NCBI GenBank assembly: GCA_049972525.1
Contig: JBMFKI010000011.1
Coordinates: 1-50,045, forward strand
DNA from: JAVZLQ01 sp049972525
GTDB taxonomy: Archaea > Thermoproteota > Bathyarchaeia > Bathyarchaeales > Bathycorpusculaceae
Length of the DNA: 50,045 nt
Direction: 5' to 3'
Under the pieces are notes generated by a model. That model was not told where the DNA came from. It made no database searches and worked only from the letters and a program-made list of their open reading frames with translations. Positions 42,973-49,401 of the stretch are shown piece by piece. Both the position numbers and the translations under genes were made by a program. Position 1 is the first letter of the stretch. Every line of letters begins with the position of its first letter.

Positions 42973-45882
42973 ATGGAATTTTTAAAGAAAATCGAGGAAA
43001 AATGGCAAAAACGCTGGGAAGAAGCTAAAATTTTCGAAGCAGATCCAGATCTAAAGAAGCCAAAATACTTTATAACAGTGGCTTATCCATATCCGAACTC
43101 GCCGCAACACATCGGGCATGCAAGAACCTACACTTTGGCTGACGTACATGCAAGATACATGCGAATGCGCGGCTACAACGTGCTACTGCCAATGGCCTTC
43201 CACTATACTGGAACACCAGTCTTGGCCATGGCAAAACGCTTAGCAGAAAACGATGAAGAACTAATCAAAGACTTCGTTAAAGTGTACAAAATTCCCAAGG
43301 AAAAACTGGAGGAACTTACAAATCCATTAAACATGGCGCGCTACTTCCACGAAGAAATCAGAGAAGGAATGAAAAGAATAGGATTTTCCATCGACTGGAG
43401 ACGCGAATTCACAACAATTGACCCACAATACAATAGATTCATAGAGTGGCAATTCCTAAAACTTAGAGAAAAAGGGTACATAAAAAGAGGCAGTCACCCA
43501 GTTGGATGGTGTCCAAGATGCGGCAACCCTGTTGGACAGCATGACACGGCAGGTGATGTGGAGCCAGAAATTGGCGAGTTTACGCTAATAAAATTCAAAC
43601 AAGGCGGAACAGTTTTTCCAACAGCAACGCTTCGTCCAGAAACGGTTTTCGGCGTAACAAACATCTGGATAAATCCGAACGCCAAATACGTCAAAGCCCT
43701 TGTTGACGGTGAAGAATGGGTTGTAAGCCAAGAAAGCATAGAAAAACTAGTCCACCTAAACCATAAAGTCAAGGTTCTCGAAACATTTGAAGGACAAAAA
43801 CTAATCGGAAGCCATGTGGAGAACCCAGTAACAAAAACCAAGATTTTGATACTGCCAGCAGAATTCGTTGATCCAAAAAACGCCACAGGCGTCGTCATGT
43901 CTGTTCCAGGACACGCCCCATACGATCTAGTCGCATTAGAAAACATCAAAAAAACCCCTCATACACTCAAGGAATACGGCGTAAAACCCGAAGAAATCGA
44001 CGCTATAAAACCAGTATCGCTAATTGAAGTGCCAAGTTATTCAGAAATCCCCGCAGCTGATGTTGTAAGAAAAATGAACATAAAAGACCAGACAGACCCA
44101 AAGCTGGAAGATGCCACGAGGGAGGTTTATCGGCACGAGTTCCATAACGGCAAAATGAAAAGCAATACTGGCAAATACCATGGCTTAGCAGTAGCTGAAG
44201 CCAAAGACAAAGTTAAAAAAGACTTGATTGCGGAAGGCAAAGCAACAATGATGTATGAACTTCTTAACAGGCCAGTAAAATGTCGCTGCGGAGCGGAATG
44301 CATCGTGAAAATGTTCGAGGACCAGTGGTTCATAGATTATGGAAACCCTGAATGGAAGGCTCTAGCCCACAAAAACTTGGACAATATGGAGATACTGCCA
44401 GAAGAAATGCGTAAGGAGTACGAAAACGTCATTGATTGGCTGCATGAAAAGGCATGCGCAAGAAAATCTGGCATGGGCACTAGACTTCCATGGGACAAAG
44501 AATGGATAATTGAATCCCTATCAGACTCGACGATTTATATGGCGTATTATACCATAGCCAAACACATCAAAGAAAACAAGATAAAGGCAGAACAGCTAAC
44601 AAGCGAAGTTTTCGACTACGTTTTCCTAGGAATAGGAAACGTGAAGGAAATTGCGGAAAAAACAGGGATAAAAAAAGAACTGCTGGAGGAAATGCGAAAC
44701 GAGTTCCTATACTTCTATCCGCTGGACAGCCGCCACTCAGCACATGAGTTGATTCCAAACCACCTAACATTCATGATATTCAACCACACAGCGATATTCC
44801 CAGAAAACCTATGGCCACGCCAAATAGTAACAAACGGACATGTCCTAATGGAAGGCGCAAAAATGAGCAAATCCTTTGGAAACATCATACCGTTACGCGA
44901 AGGCCTAGAAAAATATGGGGCAGACCCAATAAGACTAAGTGTTCTGGGAACAGCTGAACTGCTGCAAGACGCTGACTTCAGCCCTTCAGTTGCAAGATCA
45001 ATGCGGGAAAGACTTGAACGAATCTATAAATTTGCTGTAAACTTCATTACGGGGCAGAATGAAAAGCTGAAAGCTGGAGAGCTATCTACCGTTGACAGGT
45101 GGATGCTCAGTCGACTGCAATGGCACATCCAAAAAACAACAGAAGCTATGAACAAAATGGCTGTGCGCAAAGCCATCCAAAGCGTTCTCTACGAGTTAGA
45201 CCAGGATATTCAATGGTATCAAAGGCGAATTGTGAATGAAAAAAGAAGAGCCAAGAGTGCCCACGTTTTCAATGAAGTTCTAAATGTGCAAATTAGGATG
45301 CTTGCGCCAGTAGCACCTCACATCTGCGAGGAACTATGGGAAATTATTGGCGGAAAGGGCTTTGTATCTGTAGCGGATTGGCCAACCCTAGATGAATCTA
45401 AAATAGATGTTGAGGCTGAAGAACAGGAAAGCCTCATAATGAGCGTGCTTGAGGATACGCTGAACATTGTAAAGGCCACGGGCGTTGTGCCAAAGAAAGT
45501 TAATTATTACACGGCTGCACCATGGAAATGGAAAGTATACAAAAAGGTTCTTCAAAAATCCGCTAGCACAAAGATTTCGCAAAAGGATTTGATGAGAGAA
45601 CTCATGGAAATCCCTGAACTGAGGGCTAAGGCTGAAAAGGTTGCAAGGTTCATAAACCAAATGGTTGATGAAGCCAATCGGATGCCAGAAGAAAGGAAGC
45701 AGAGGCTCTTGAAAGTTGGAGAAATAAACGAAAACCAAACATTGAAGGATGCCGAAAAGTTCCTTCATAAGGAACTGAAGGCTGAGATATACATATACAG
45801 CGAAGAAAATCCAGAACGCTACGACCCTAAGAAACGTGCACAACTAGCTAAGCCGCTAAGACCAGCAATCTACATAGAATAA
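42973..45882 (+). CDS. leuS: Leucyl-tRNA synthetase, archaeal/eukaryal type
   Basis: LeuRS charges tRNA-Leu. The class I signatures are HIGH in NSPQHIGHARTYTLADV and KMSKS in GAKMSKSFGN. The CP1 editing domain is inserted between them (GGTVFPTATLRPETVFGVTN, with ATGVVMSVPGHAPYD). The 969-residue size and the C-terminal extension fit the archaeal form. It is followed 40 bp later by tRNA-Arg. Confidence 0.97.
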   Translation: MEFLKKIEEKWQKRWEEAKIFEADPDLKKPKYFITVAYPYPNSPQHIGHARTYTLADVHARYMRMRGYNVLLPMAFHYTGTPVLAMAKRLAENDEELIKDFVKVYKIPKEKLEELTNPLNMARYFHEEIREGMKRIGFSIDWRREFTTIDPQYNRFIEWQFLKLREKGYIKRGSHPVGWCPRCGNPVGQHDTAGDVEPEIGEFTLIKFKQGGTVFPTATLRPETVFGVTNIWINPNAKYVKALVDGEEWVVSQESIEKLVHLNHKVKVLETFEGQKLIGSHVENPVTKTKILILPAEFVDPKNATGVVMSVPGHAPYDLVALENIKKTPHTLKEYGVKPEEIDAIKPVSLIEVPSYSEIPAADVVRKMNIKDQTDPKLEDATREVYRHEFHNGKMKSNTGKYHGLAVAEAKDKVKKDLIAEGKATMMYELLNRPVKCRCGAECIVKMFEDQWFIDYGNPEWKALAHKNLDNMEILPEEMRKEYENVIDWLHEKACARKSGMGTRLPWDKEWIIESLSDSTIYMAYYTIAKHIKENKIKAEQLTSEVFDYVFLGIGNVKEIAEKTGIKKELLEEMRNEFLYFYPLDSRHSAHELIPNHLTFMIFNHTAIFPENLWPRQIVTNGHVLMEGAKMSKSFGNIIPLREGLEKYGADPIRLSVLGTAELLQDADFSPSVARSMRERLERIYKFAVNFITGQNEKLKAGELSTVDRWMLSRLQWHIQKTTEAMNKMAVRKAIQSVLYELDQDIQWYQRRIVNEKRRAKSAHVFNEVLNVQIRMLAPVAPHICEELWEIIGGKGFVSVADWPTLDESKIDVEAEEQESLIMSVLEDTLNIVKATGVVPKKVNYYTAAPWKWKVYKKVLQKSASTKISQKDLMRELMEIPELRAKAEKVARFINQMVDEANRMPEERKQRLLKVGEINENQTLKDAEKFLHKELKAEIYIYSEENPERYDPKKRAQLAKPLRPAIYIE

Positions 45883-45922
45883 AATAATAATATGTCACAC
45901 ACTTATTTTGCCAGTAAGAATA

Positions 45923-46019
45923 GGGCCCGTGGCGCAGCATGGATAGAAATAGCTAACCCACAAAGCGCGTCGGCCTTCTAAGCCGGAGATCCCGGGTTCA
46001 AATCCCGGCGGGCCCGCCA
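45923..46019 (+). tRNA. tRNA-Arg(TCT) with a putative 19-nt intron in the D-loop
   Basis: The acceptor stem is GGGCCCG (45923-45929) with CGGGCCC, then G and an encoded CCA (46017-46019). The D-stem is GCGC/GCGC. The anticodon loop CTTCTAA carries TCT at 45977-45979, reading AGA. The T-arm is CCGGG TTCAAAT CCCGG. The D-loop is 19 nt too long; removing 45945-45963 gives the usual GGATAGCGC. There is no intron at the common 37/38 position. The integrase gene starts 104 bp downstream, so the 3' half of this tRNA is the likely attachment site. Confidence 0.93.
45945..45963 (+). other. Putative tRNA intron in the D-loop (relaxed BHB)
   Basis: The exon segment ATGG (45939-45942) faces intron CCAC (45958-45961): three pairs plus an A-C mismatch. 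It is followed by bulge ATA (45943-45945) on the 5' strand and AAA (45962-45964) on the 3' strand. Cutting both after the second base removes exactly 19 nt and restores a 10-nt D-loop and the GCGC D-stem. The inner helix is weak, so this is a relaxed BHB. The same cutting rule applies to the pcm intron. Confidence 0.7.
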
Positions 46020-46039
46020 AAAACATTCCGCTTTCAGCA

Positions 46040-46064
46040 AAAGCAGCCTTTTATGGGCTGCTTT
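46040..46064 (+). other. Hairpin between tRNA-Arg and the integrase gene
   Basis: AAAGCAGCC (46040-46048) pairs perfectly with GGCTGCTTT (46056-46064) around a 7-nt loop. It could be part of the element's recombination region or a transcription stop signal after the tRNA; there is no following T run to settle it. Confidence 0.4.
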
Positions 46065-46075
46065 ACTCTCTGGCC

Positions 46076-46122
46076 TTTGGGACCGTCCTGGGACCGTCCC
46101 AAATACATGGCGAGGACCGTCC
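46076..46122 (+). repeat. Three GGACCGTCC repeats before the integrase gene
   Basis: GGACCGTCC occurs at 46080-46088, 46091-46099 and 46114-46122, the last ending one base before the integrase ATG. Each copy is itself nearly palindromic (GGAC-N-GTCC). The first two sit inside a larger dyad, TTTGGGAC (46076-46083) and GTCCCAAA (46096-46103). Likely integrase-binding (arm-type) or autoregulatory sites; inference only. Confidence 0.55.
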
Positions 46123-46123
46123 T

Positions 46124-47137
46124 ATGTCAGAGGATAGGATTGGCGAGTTGAAAAAGCGTGTTGAAGATCAGTGTAGGGCTTTGGGTTCTTTAGCCCTAAG
46201 CATGGATGATGAAGATAAGCTTGGACAGTTAATGGGGAGGGTTGAGGCTTCATGTGAGGCTCTTCGCTCTATAGCAGGTGTGGGTCGCGGTGGGAGCTAC
46301 GTTTTAAGCTGGCCTAAGACGAGGCATATGTTTCTGCAGTATTTGGAGTTTAAGCGTTATGAGCGTCGTAATGCCAGGAACATGCTTAGCTATCTTGACA
46401 GGTTTGTTCAGAAGCCCTTAAGGACGCCTATGGATGTTATGAGGTTGTTTTCGCCTTTATCGGTTGGGCAGAGGCACCATCTGAACAGGGCTTTGAGGGC
46501 GTGGTTCAAGTGTTTGGAGATAAATAAGCCTGAAAGGGATTTTAGAGAGTTTCTCGATGAGTTGCGAGGGGCTATCCCAAAGGACGAGGTAGGCGTGGAT
46601 ATTAGGGTTCCCGAAGAGAATCAAATAATCTCAGACTTGAGGAGGATTTCATCGAAATCGCTTAGGGGTCAAACAGTTTACAATTTAATTTTGGATTCAG
46701 GGCTGAGGCTCGTGGAAGTTGTTAGGCTTCTCAACGACTTTACAGAAGCTGAACATTTAGAGGGCTTCTACCGCTGCCCAGTGGGGCTATTCAGGAGGTC
46801 AAAGCAGGCATACTACTGCTACATGACAGAATACACATACCAGTTAATCAAGAAGCTTAATGGCAAAAGCAAATTAACCAAAGACTACATTGCATTCTGG
46901 TTTAGAAAACACAACTTTACAAGGGCGAAATATCTTAGAAAGTTTGCTAATGACGTGATGACAAGTGAAAGGCTTAACATTCCAGAAAGCGTTGCAGACT
47001 TCATACAGGGCAGGGTTCCAAAAAGCATAGGCGCAAAACATTACATGCAATTAAAGCGGAAGGCAGACCAGTTCTATCCGAGATATGCAGAATACGTTAC
47101 AGAATTAAGGCGGAAGGCTGGAATAATAACAGCCTAA
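46124..47137 (+). CDS. int: Archaeal tyrosine recombinase (phage-type integrase)
   Basis: The 337-residue protein looks like the archaeal phage-integrase family. An N-terminal helical region precedes a SAM-like DNA-binding domain (TRHMFLQYLEFKRYERRNAR) and a catalytic domain. Candidate catalytic residues are R195 (SGLRLVEVVRLL), K227 (FRRSKQAYY), K269-x-x-R272 in place of H-x-x-R (RAKYLRKF) and the nucleophile Y307 (GAKHYMQLKR). It should cut and rejoin DNA at a tRNA attachment site, most likely the adjacent tRNA-Arg. All residues appear intact, so the element may still be mobile. The right attachment site is not in the window. Confidence 0.85.
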   Translation: MSEDRIGELKKRVEDQCRALGSLALSMDDEDKLGQLMGRVEASCEALRSIAGVGRGGSYVLSWPKTRHMFLQYLEFKRYERRNARNMLSYLDRFVQKPLRTPMDVMRLFSPLSVGQRHHLNRALRAWFKCLEINKPERDFREFLDELRGAIPKDEVGVDIRVPEENQIISDLRRISSKSLRGQTVYNLILDSGLRLVEVVRLLNDFTEAEHLEGFYRCPVGLFRRSKQAYYCYMTEYTYQLIKKLNGKSKLTKDYIAFWFRKHNFTRAKYLRKFANDVMTSERLNIPESVADFIQGRVPKSIGAKHYMQLKRKADQFYPRYAEYVTELRRKAGIITA

Positions 47138-47226
47138 CTTTCCCCTTTCTTTGATCTATTCGTGCATATTGGACATACTCCTTATAAACTGTATTTGAGT
47201 TTTTTGTTTTAGATGGAGGTGGTGGT

Positions 47227-47463
47227 TTGCCTCATTATTGGCATTATTTCCGTATAGGTCCCTTCGGTTTGGGTTTTTGGGGTCCAGAATGGTGGATGCC
47301 GGGCTGGATTGACGTTGAGAGGACAGCTGATGAGATCGTCTTCACTCTGAAGGTTCCGAGGGATGTTAAGAAAGAAGAAGTCAAAGTAGAGTTCAGGGAG
47401 GGTCGAATCAGAATAAGAATTCCGAGAAAACGGGGAACATGGGAAACAATACCAATCGAATAA
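47227..47463 (+). CDS. Short Hsp20-like (alpha-crystallin fold) protein
   Basis: The 78-residue protein starts with a Trp/Gly/Pro/His-rich segment (MPHYWHYFRIGPFGLGFWGP) and ends with strands typical of Hsp20: IVFTLKVPRDVKKEEVKVEF, REGRIRIRIPRK. It is shorter than a full alpha-crystallin domain and lacks the usual C-terminal I-x-I tail, unless the terminal IPIE serves. The start is the TTG at 47227, chosen because GGAGGTGG lies just upstream. It may be a minimal chaperone or adaptor. Confidence 0.7.
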   Translation: MPHYWHYFRIGPFGLGFWGPEWWMPGWIDVERTADEIVFTLKVPRDVKKEEVKVEFREGRIRIRIPRKRGTWETIPIE

Positions 47464-47481
47464 AATAATATTAACCTACAC

Positions 47482-47637
47482 TCACCATATGTATTTGTCT
47501 AATGGTCCTTTAATTTTTGGCTTGTATTTTTCGCATATGCTGTCTTCCGGGTTCACGTAGCGCCTTTTTTGGTGGCACCAGTATTTGTTTTCGCTTGTGA
47601 AGTAGTCTATGAACCTGCATTCGCGGCATTTAGGCAT
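47482..47637 (-). CDS. Small Cys-rich (zinc-binding) protein, second gene of a coupled pair
   Basis: The 51-residue product MPKCRECRFIDYFTSENKYW carries C-x-x-C, then a later Cys in YWCHQKRRY and another in SICEKYKP, four Cys in a pattern able to bind one zinc ion. A longer frame reaches 47700, but the ATG at 47637 overlaps the stop codon of the upstream gene (TAATG), a standard coupling arrangement. Function unknown. Confidence 0.65.
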   Translation of the reverse strand: MPKCRECRFIDYFTSENKYWCHQKRRYVNPEDSICEKYKPKIKGPLDKYIW

Positions 47638-47816
47638 TAGCCCTTCCCAGCTTTCCGCCTCTTTAACTCTTCCCTTTCCATTATGGCGCATGTCACGCAT
47701 ACGTATTTGTTTGGCATTTTCAGGCTTCTGAACATCTCTGCGCCCTCATAAACCGTCATTCCACAACGTGGGCATACGGCTCTCTTCCTAACAGTTACAA
47801 CGTCAGCCTCCGACAA
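47637..47816 (-). CDS. Small zinc-ribbon protein, first gene of a coupled pair
   Basis: A 59-residue frame begins at TTG 47816 and stops at TAA 47639-47637. It encodes KRAVCPRCGMTVYEGAEMFR, then KMPNKYVCVTCAIMEREELK: two CxxC pairs forming a classic zinc ribbon. An upstream in-frame TGA excludes a much longer gene. Its stop overlaps the start of the next small gene. The pair may be nucleic-acid-binding regulators of the element, but nothing proves it. Confidence 0.65.
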   Translation of the reverse strand: MSEADVVTVRKRAVCPRCGMTVYEGAEMFRSLKMPNKYVCVTCAIMEREELKRRKAGKG

Positions 47817-47961
47817 GACCCATCAAATTGAATTTGCATTTTAAACAAATTATCCATTATGAATCTCAAATATGAATTTTATTTCCACAAGCCTTTCTTT
47901 AAACGAAAGTTTAAGCAATTTAAACTGAACGTCGTGTGTTGGAAGCTATTTTATTGTTCTA

Positions 47962-48552
47962 ATGCGTAGACTTTTTAGGCTGAGTGTAAAATTAGAGTTT
48001 TGGCGGTTTGGGTTGAGGTTGATTGTGCTGCGTTTACTAATTGCCTTTGCGTTGGTTCTTTTTTCACTTTCTTTTATTAACCCTTTTCTTTCGCAAACTC
48101 CGTTTTCAATTTCTATCCCGGAGAAGATACCTGGACCAGTTCTTTTCTGGTCTTTTAAGGGTTCTCAAGAGTTTTGGGGGCTGGAGCAAGGTCTTGTTGC
48201 TGAGGAGTTTTGGTTTGCGGATTGGTGGAGACGGGCGGATTGGTATGCTTATAGAAACCCCCTGTCTGTGTGGGTGGAACCCGCATTAATTTTAATGCTT
48301 GAAGCTCAAATCCTCGCTTTCGTCTTTTCAGCCCTTGCAATATTGCGGATGAAACGCACATACATGCTTCCACCATTAATACTAAACGTCTTCATAGCCT
48401 TCGACATGTGGCTCATCGCCCAAGCAACCATCAACCATGCCATAATAGAGTTTAAAGCCGGGTTCTGGCTAACCATTCCCTCAACAGTAGCCTTCCTCAC
48501 CGCCCTCATACTTTTCTCAAAGCGTAACAACCATAACCAAAACATAACCTAA
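47962..48552 (+). CDS. Hypothetical membrane protein
   Basis: The 196-residue protein has about four hydrophobic helices: one near 25-43 (LLIAFALVLFSLSFINPF), then after a polar Trp-rich loop (FWFADWWRRADWYAY) helices near 107-127, 137-155 and 168-185. The N-terminus is basic (MRRLFRLSVKLEFWRFGLRL), consistent with a cytoplasmic start. It is not recognised. Its last codons fall inside the 11-bp repeat array, so the array partly encodes the tail NNHNQNIT. Confidence 0.6.
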   Translation: MRRLFRLSVKLEFWRFGLRLIVLRLLIAFALVLFSLSFINPFLSQTPFSISIPEKIPGPVLFWSFKGSQEFWGLEQGLVAEEFWFADWWRRADWYAYRNPLSVWVEPALILMLEAQILAFVFSALAILRMKRTYMLPPLILNVFIAFDMWLIAQATINHAIIEFKAGFWLTIPSTVAFLTALILFSKRNNHNQNIT

Positions 48553-48597
48553 CTATAACCAAAATATGACCAAGACGTAACTAAAACGTAACCTGCA
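48532..48597 (+). repeat. Six 11-bp direct repeats (iteron-like)
   Basis: Units begin at 48532, 48543, 48554, 48565, 48576 and 48587, exactly 11 bp apart, with consensus YRTAACCAAAA (for example CATAACCAAAA and TATAACCAAAA). A further CGTAAC lies at 48523, 9 bp before. The period matches about one helical turn, so one protein could bind all units on one face. The array ends just before a TATA-like AGATATAAATC at 48604-48614. Confidence 0.75.
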
Positions 48598-48633
48598 AAC
48601 ACAAGATATAAATCTTAATTCGTCAGTGTCTAC

Positions 48634-48665
48634 ACACAACGTTGGTGAGAGATATTAGGTTGTGT
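48634..48665 (+). other. Inverted repeat upstream of a tiny frame
   Basis: ACACAAC (48634-48640) is mirrored by GTTGTGT (48659-48665) with an 18-nt spacer holding GGTGAGAG. In RNA it would form a hairpin that hides this possible ribosome-binding site just before the ATG at 48667. It could equally be a protein-binding dyad. Confidence 0.35.
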
Positions 48666-48666
48666 T

Positions 48667-48735
48667 ATGTCTTGCCAGGAATGCAAAAGCTACGTTTTCA
48701 AGGCAGCAGATGCTGCTGGAACTAATGCCATATAA
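48667..48735 (+). CDS. Possible 22-residue micro-protein
   Basis: ATG 48667 to TAA 48735 encodes MSCQECKSYVFKAADAAGTN plus two residues, with one CxxC pair. It is downstream of the repeat array, a TATA-like element and an inverted repeat, a promoter-like order that makes expression plausible. It is too short to judge by composition and may be a remnant. Confidence 0.2.
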   Translation: MSCQECKSYVFKAADAAGTNAI

Positions 48736-48774
48736 CATATGGCGAAGATATGCGTTTAGATTGTCGCTTATGCA

Positions 48775-49401
48775 TTAACTTTCATTTTGCTTTAAACAAT
48801 CTGAGATTTCTCGAGAAAACTCCCTTAAATTCTTTAAGTAACCATTAGGAAGGAATATCCCGCGTCTCGTTTTCGATTCCCACATTAAGAATGCCATTTT
48901 TCTCGTTTTCTTTTCACCGTTAACTATTTGGACAACATGGGTTAAAATCGTGTTCTGTGTAAGGATATCTCTAAACGTATCCGTCAGTCCACCATCAACA
49001 TTAATTAACAAGCCAAAGTTAAAATCCGCGCTAATGCAATATCCTAATAATTGAGAACAATCCATCAAGGATAATCCATCTTTCTTTTTAACTTCACAGA
49101 TAACTATTTCACTTCTTTCGCTTGTTACGTCATAGATCAGCAGGATTATATCAACTTTCAATTCTTTAGTTAAAGCGATTTTTCTTTGCAGTTCGGCAGA
49201 TTTAATTTTATTCTTAATCATCAACCTCGCTATTCCTTCAGAGAGGGCCCCAGGATGACAAACCTCAGCATCAACCAAATAATTGCCGAACTCTTTCAAG
49301 GTTGCATTTACATAATCTTTCAGCCATGTGGCGATTTCAGCATAATATGACGTTTCACCTTTACGCGTCCTTCTATCTAAATTAGTCTTGCGTTTAAACA
49401 T
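48775..49401 (-). CDS. Putative PD-(D/E)XK-fold nuclease
   Basis: The 208-residue protein shows the core of the restriction-endonuclease-like fold: D84 in KVDIILLIYD, then E103-V-K105 in EIVICEVKKK. The helix DCSQLLGYCISADF after it fits the Q-x3-Y pattern of RecB-like members. Acidic residues in the first helix (E22, E36) may complete the site. Restriction, repair or element maintenance is possible; no methyltransferase is visible nearby. It overlaps the upstream gene by 25 bp. Confidence 0.65.
   Translation of the reverse strand: MFKRKTNLDRRTRKGETSYYAEIATWLKDYVNATLKEFGNYLVDAEVCHPGALSEGIARLMIKNKIKSAELQRKIALTKELKVDIILLIYDVTSERSEIVICEVKKKDGLSLMDCSQLLGYCISADFNFGLLINVDGGLTDTFRDILTQNTILTHVVQIVNGEKKTRKMAFLMWESKTRRGIFLPNGYLKNLREFSREISDCLKQNES

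Noticed and set aside
45923..46019. tRNA-Arg as a pseudogene
   Set aside because: All stems, the T-loop, anticodon loop and CCA are intact and the only excess is one removable D-loop segment.
46020..46123. N-terminal extension of the integrase into the tRNA-proximal region
   Set aside because: The frame is open, but the region holds the hairpin and GGACCGTCC repeats, and no standard start with a ribosome-binding site is evident.
47638..47700. N-terminal extension of the second small Cys-rich protein up to 47700
   Set aside because: It would overlap the zinc-ribbon gene in another frame; the TAATG junction at 47637 explains the start better.
48532..48597. CRISPR array
   Set aside because: Units are 11 bp and directly adjacent with no spacers, and no cas genes are present.
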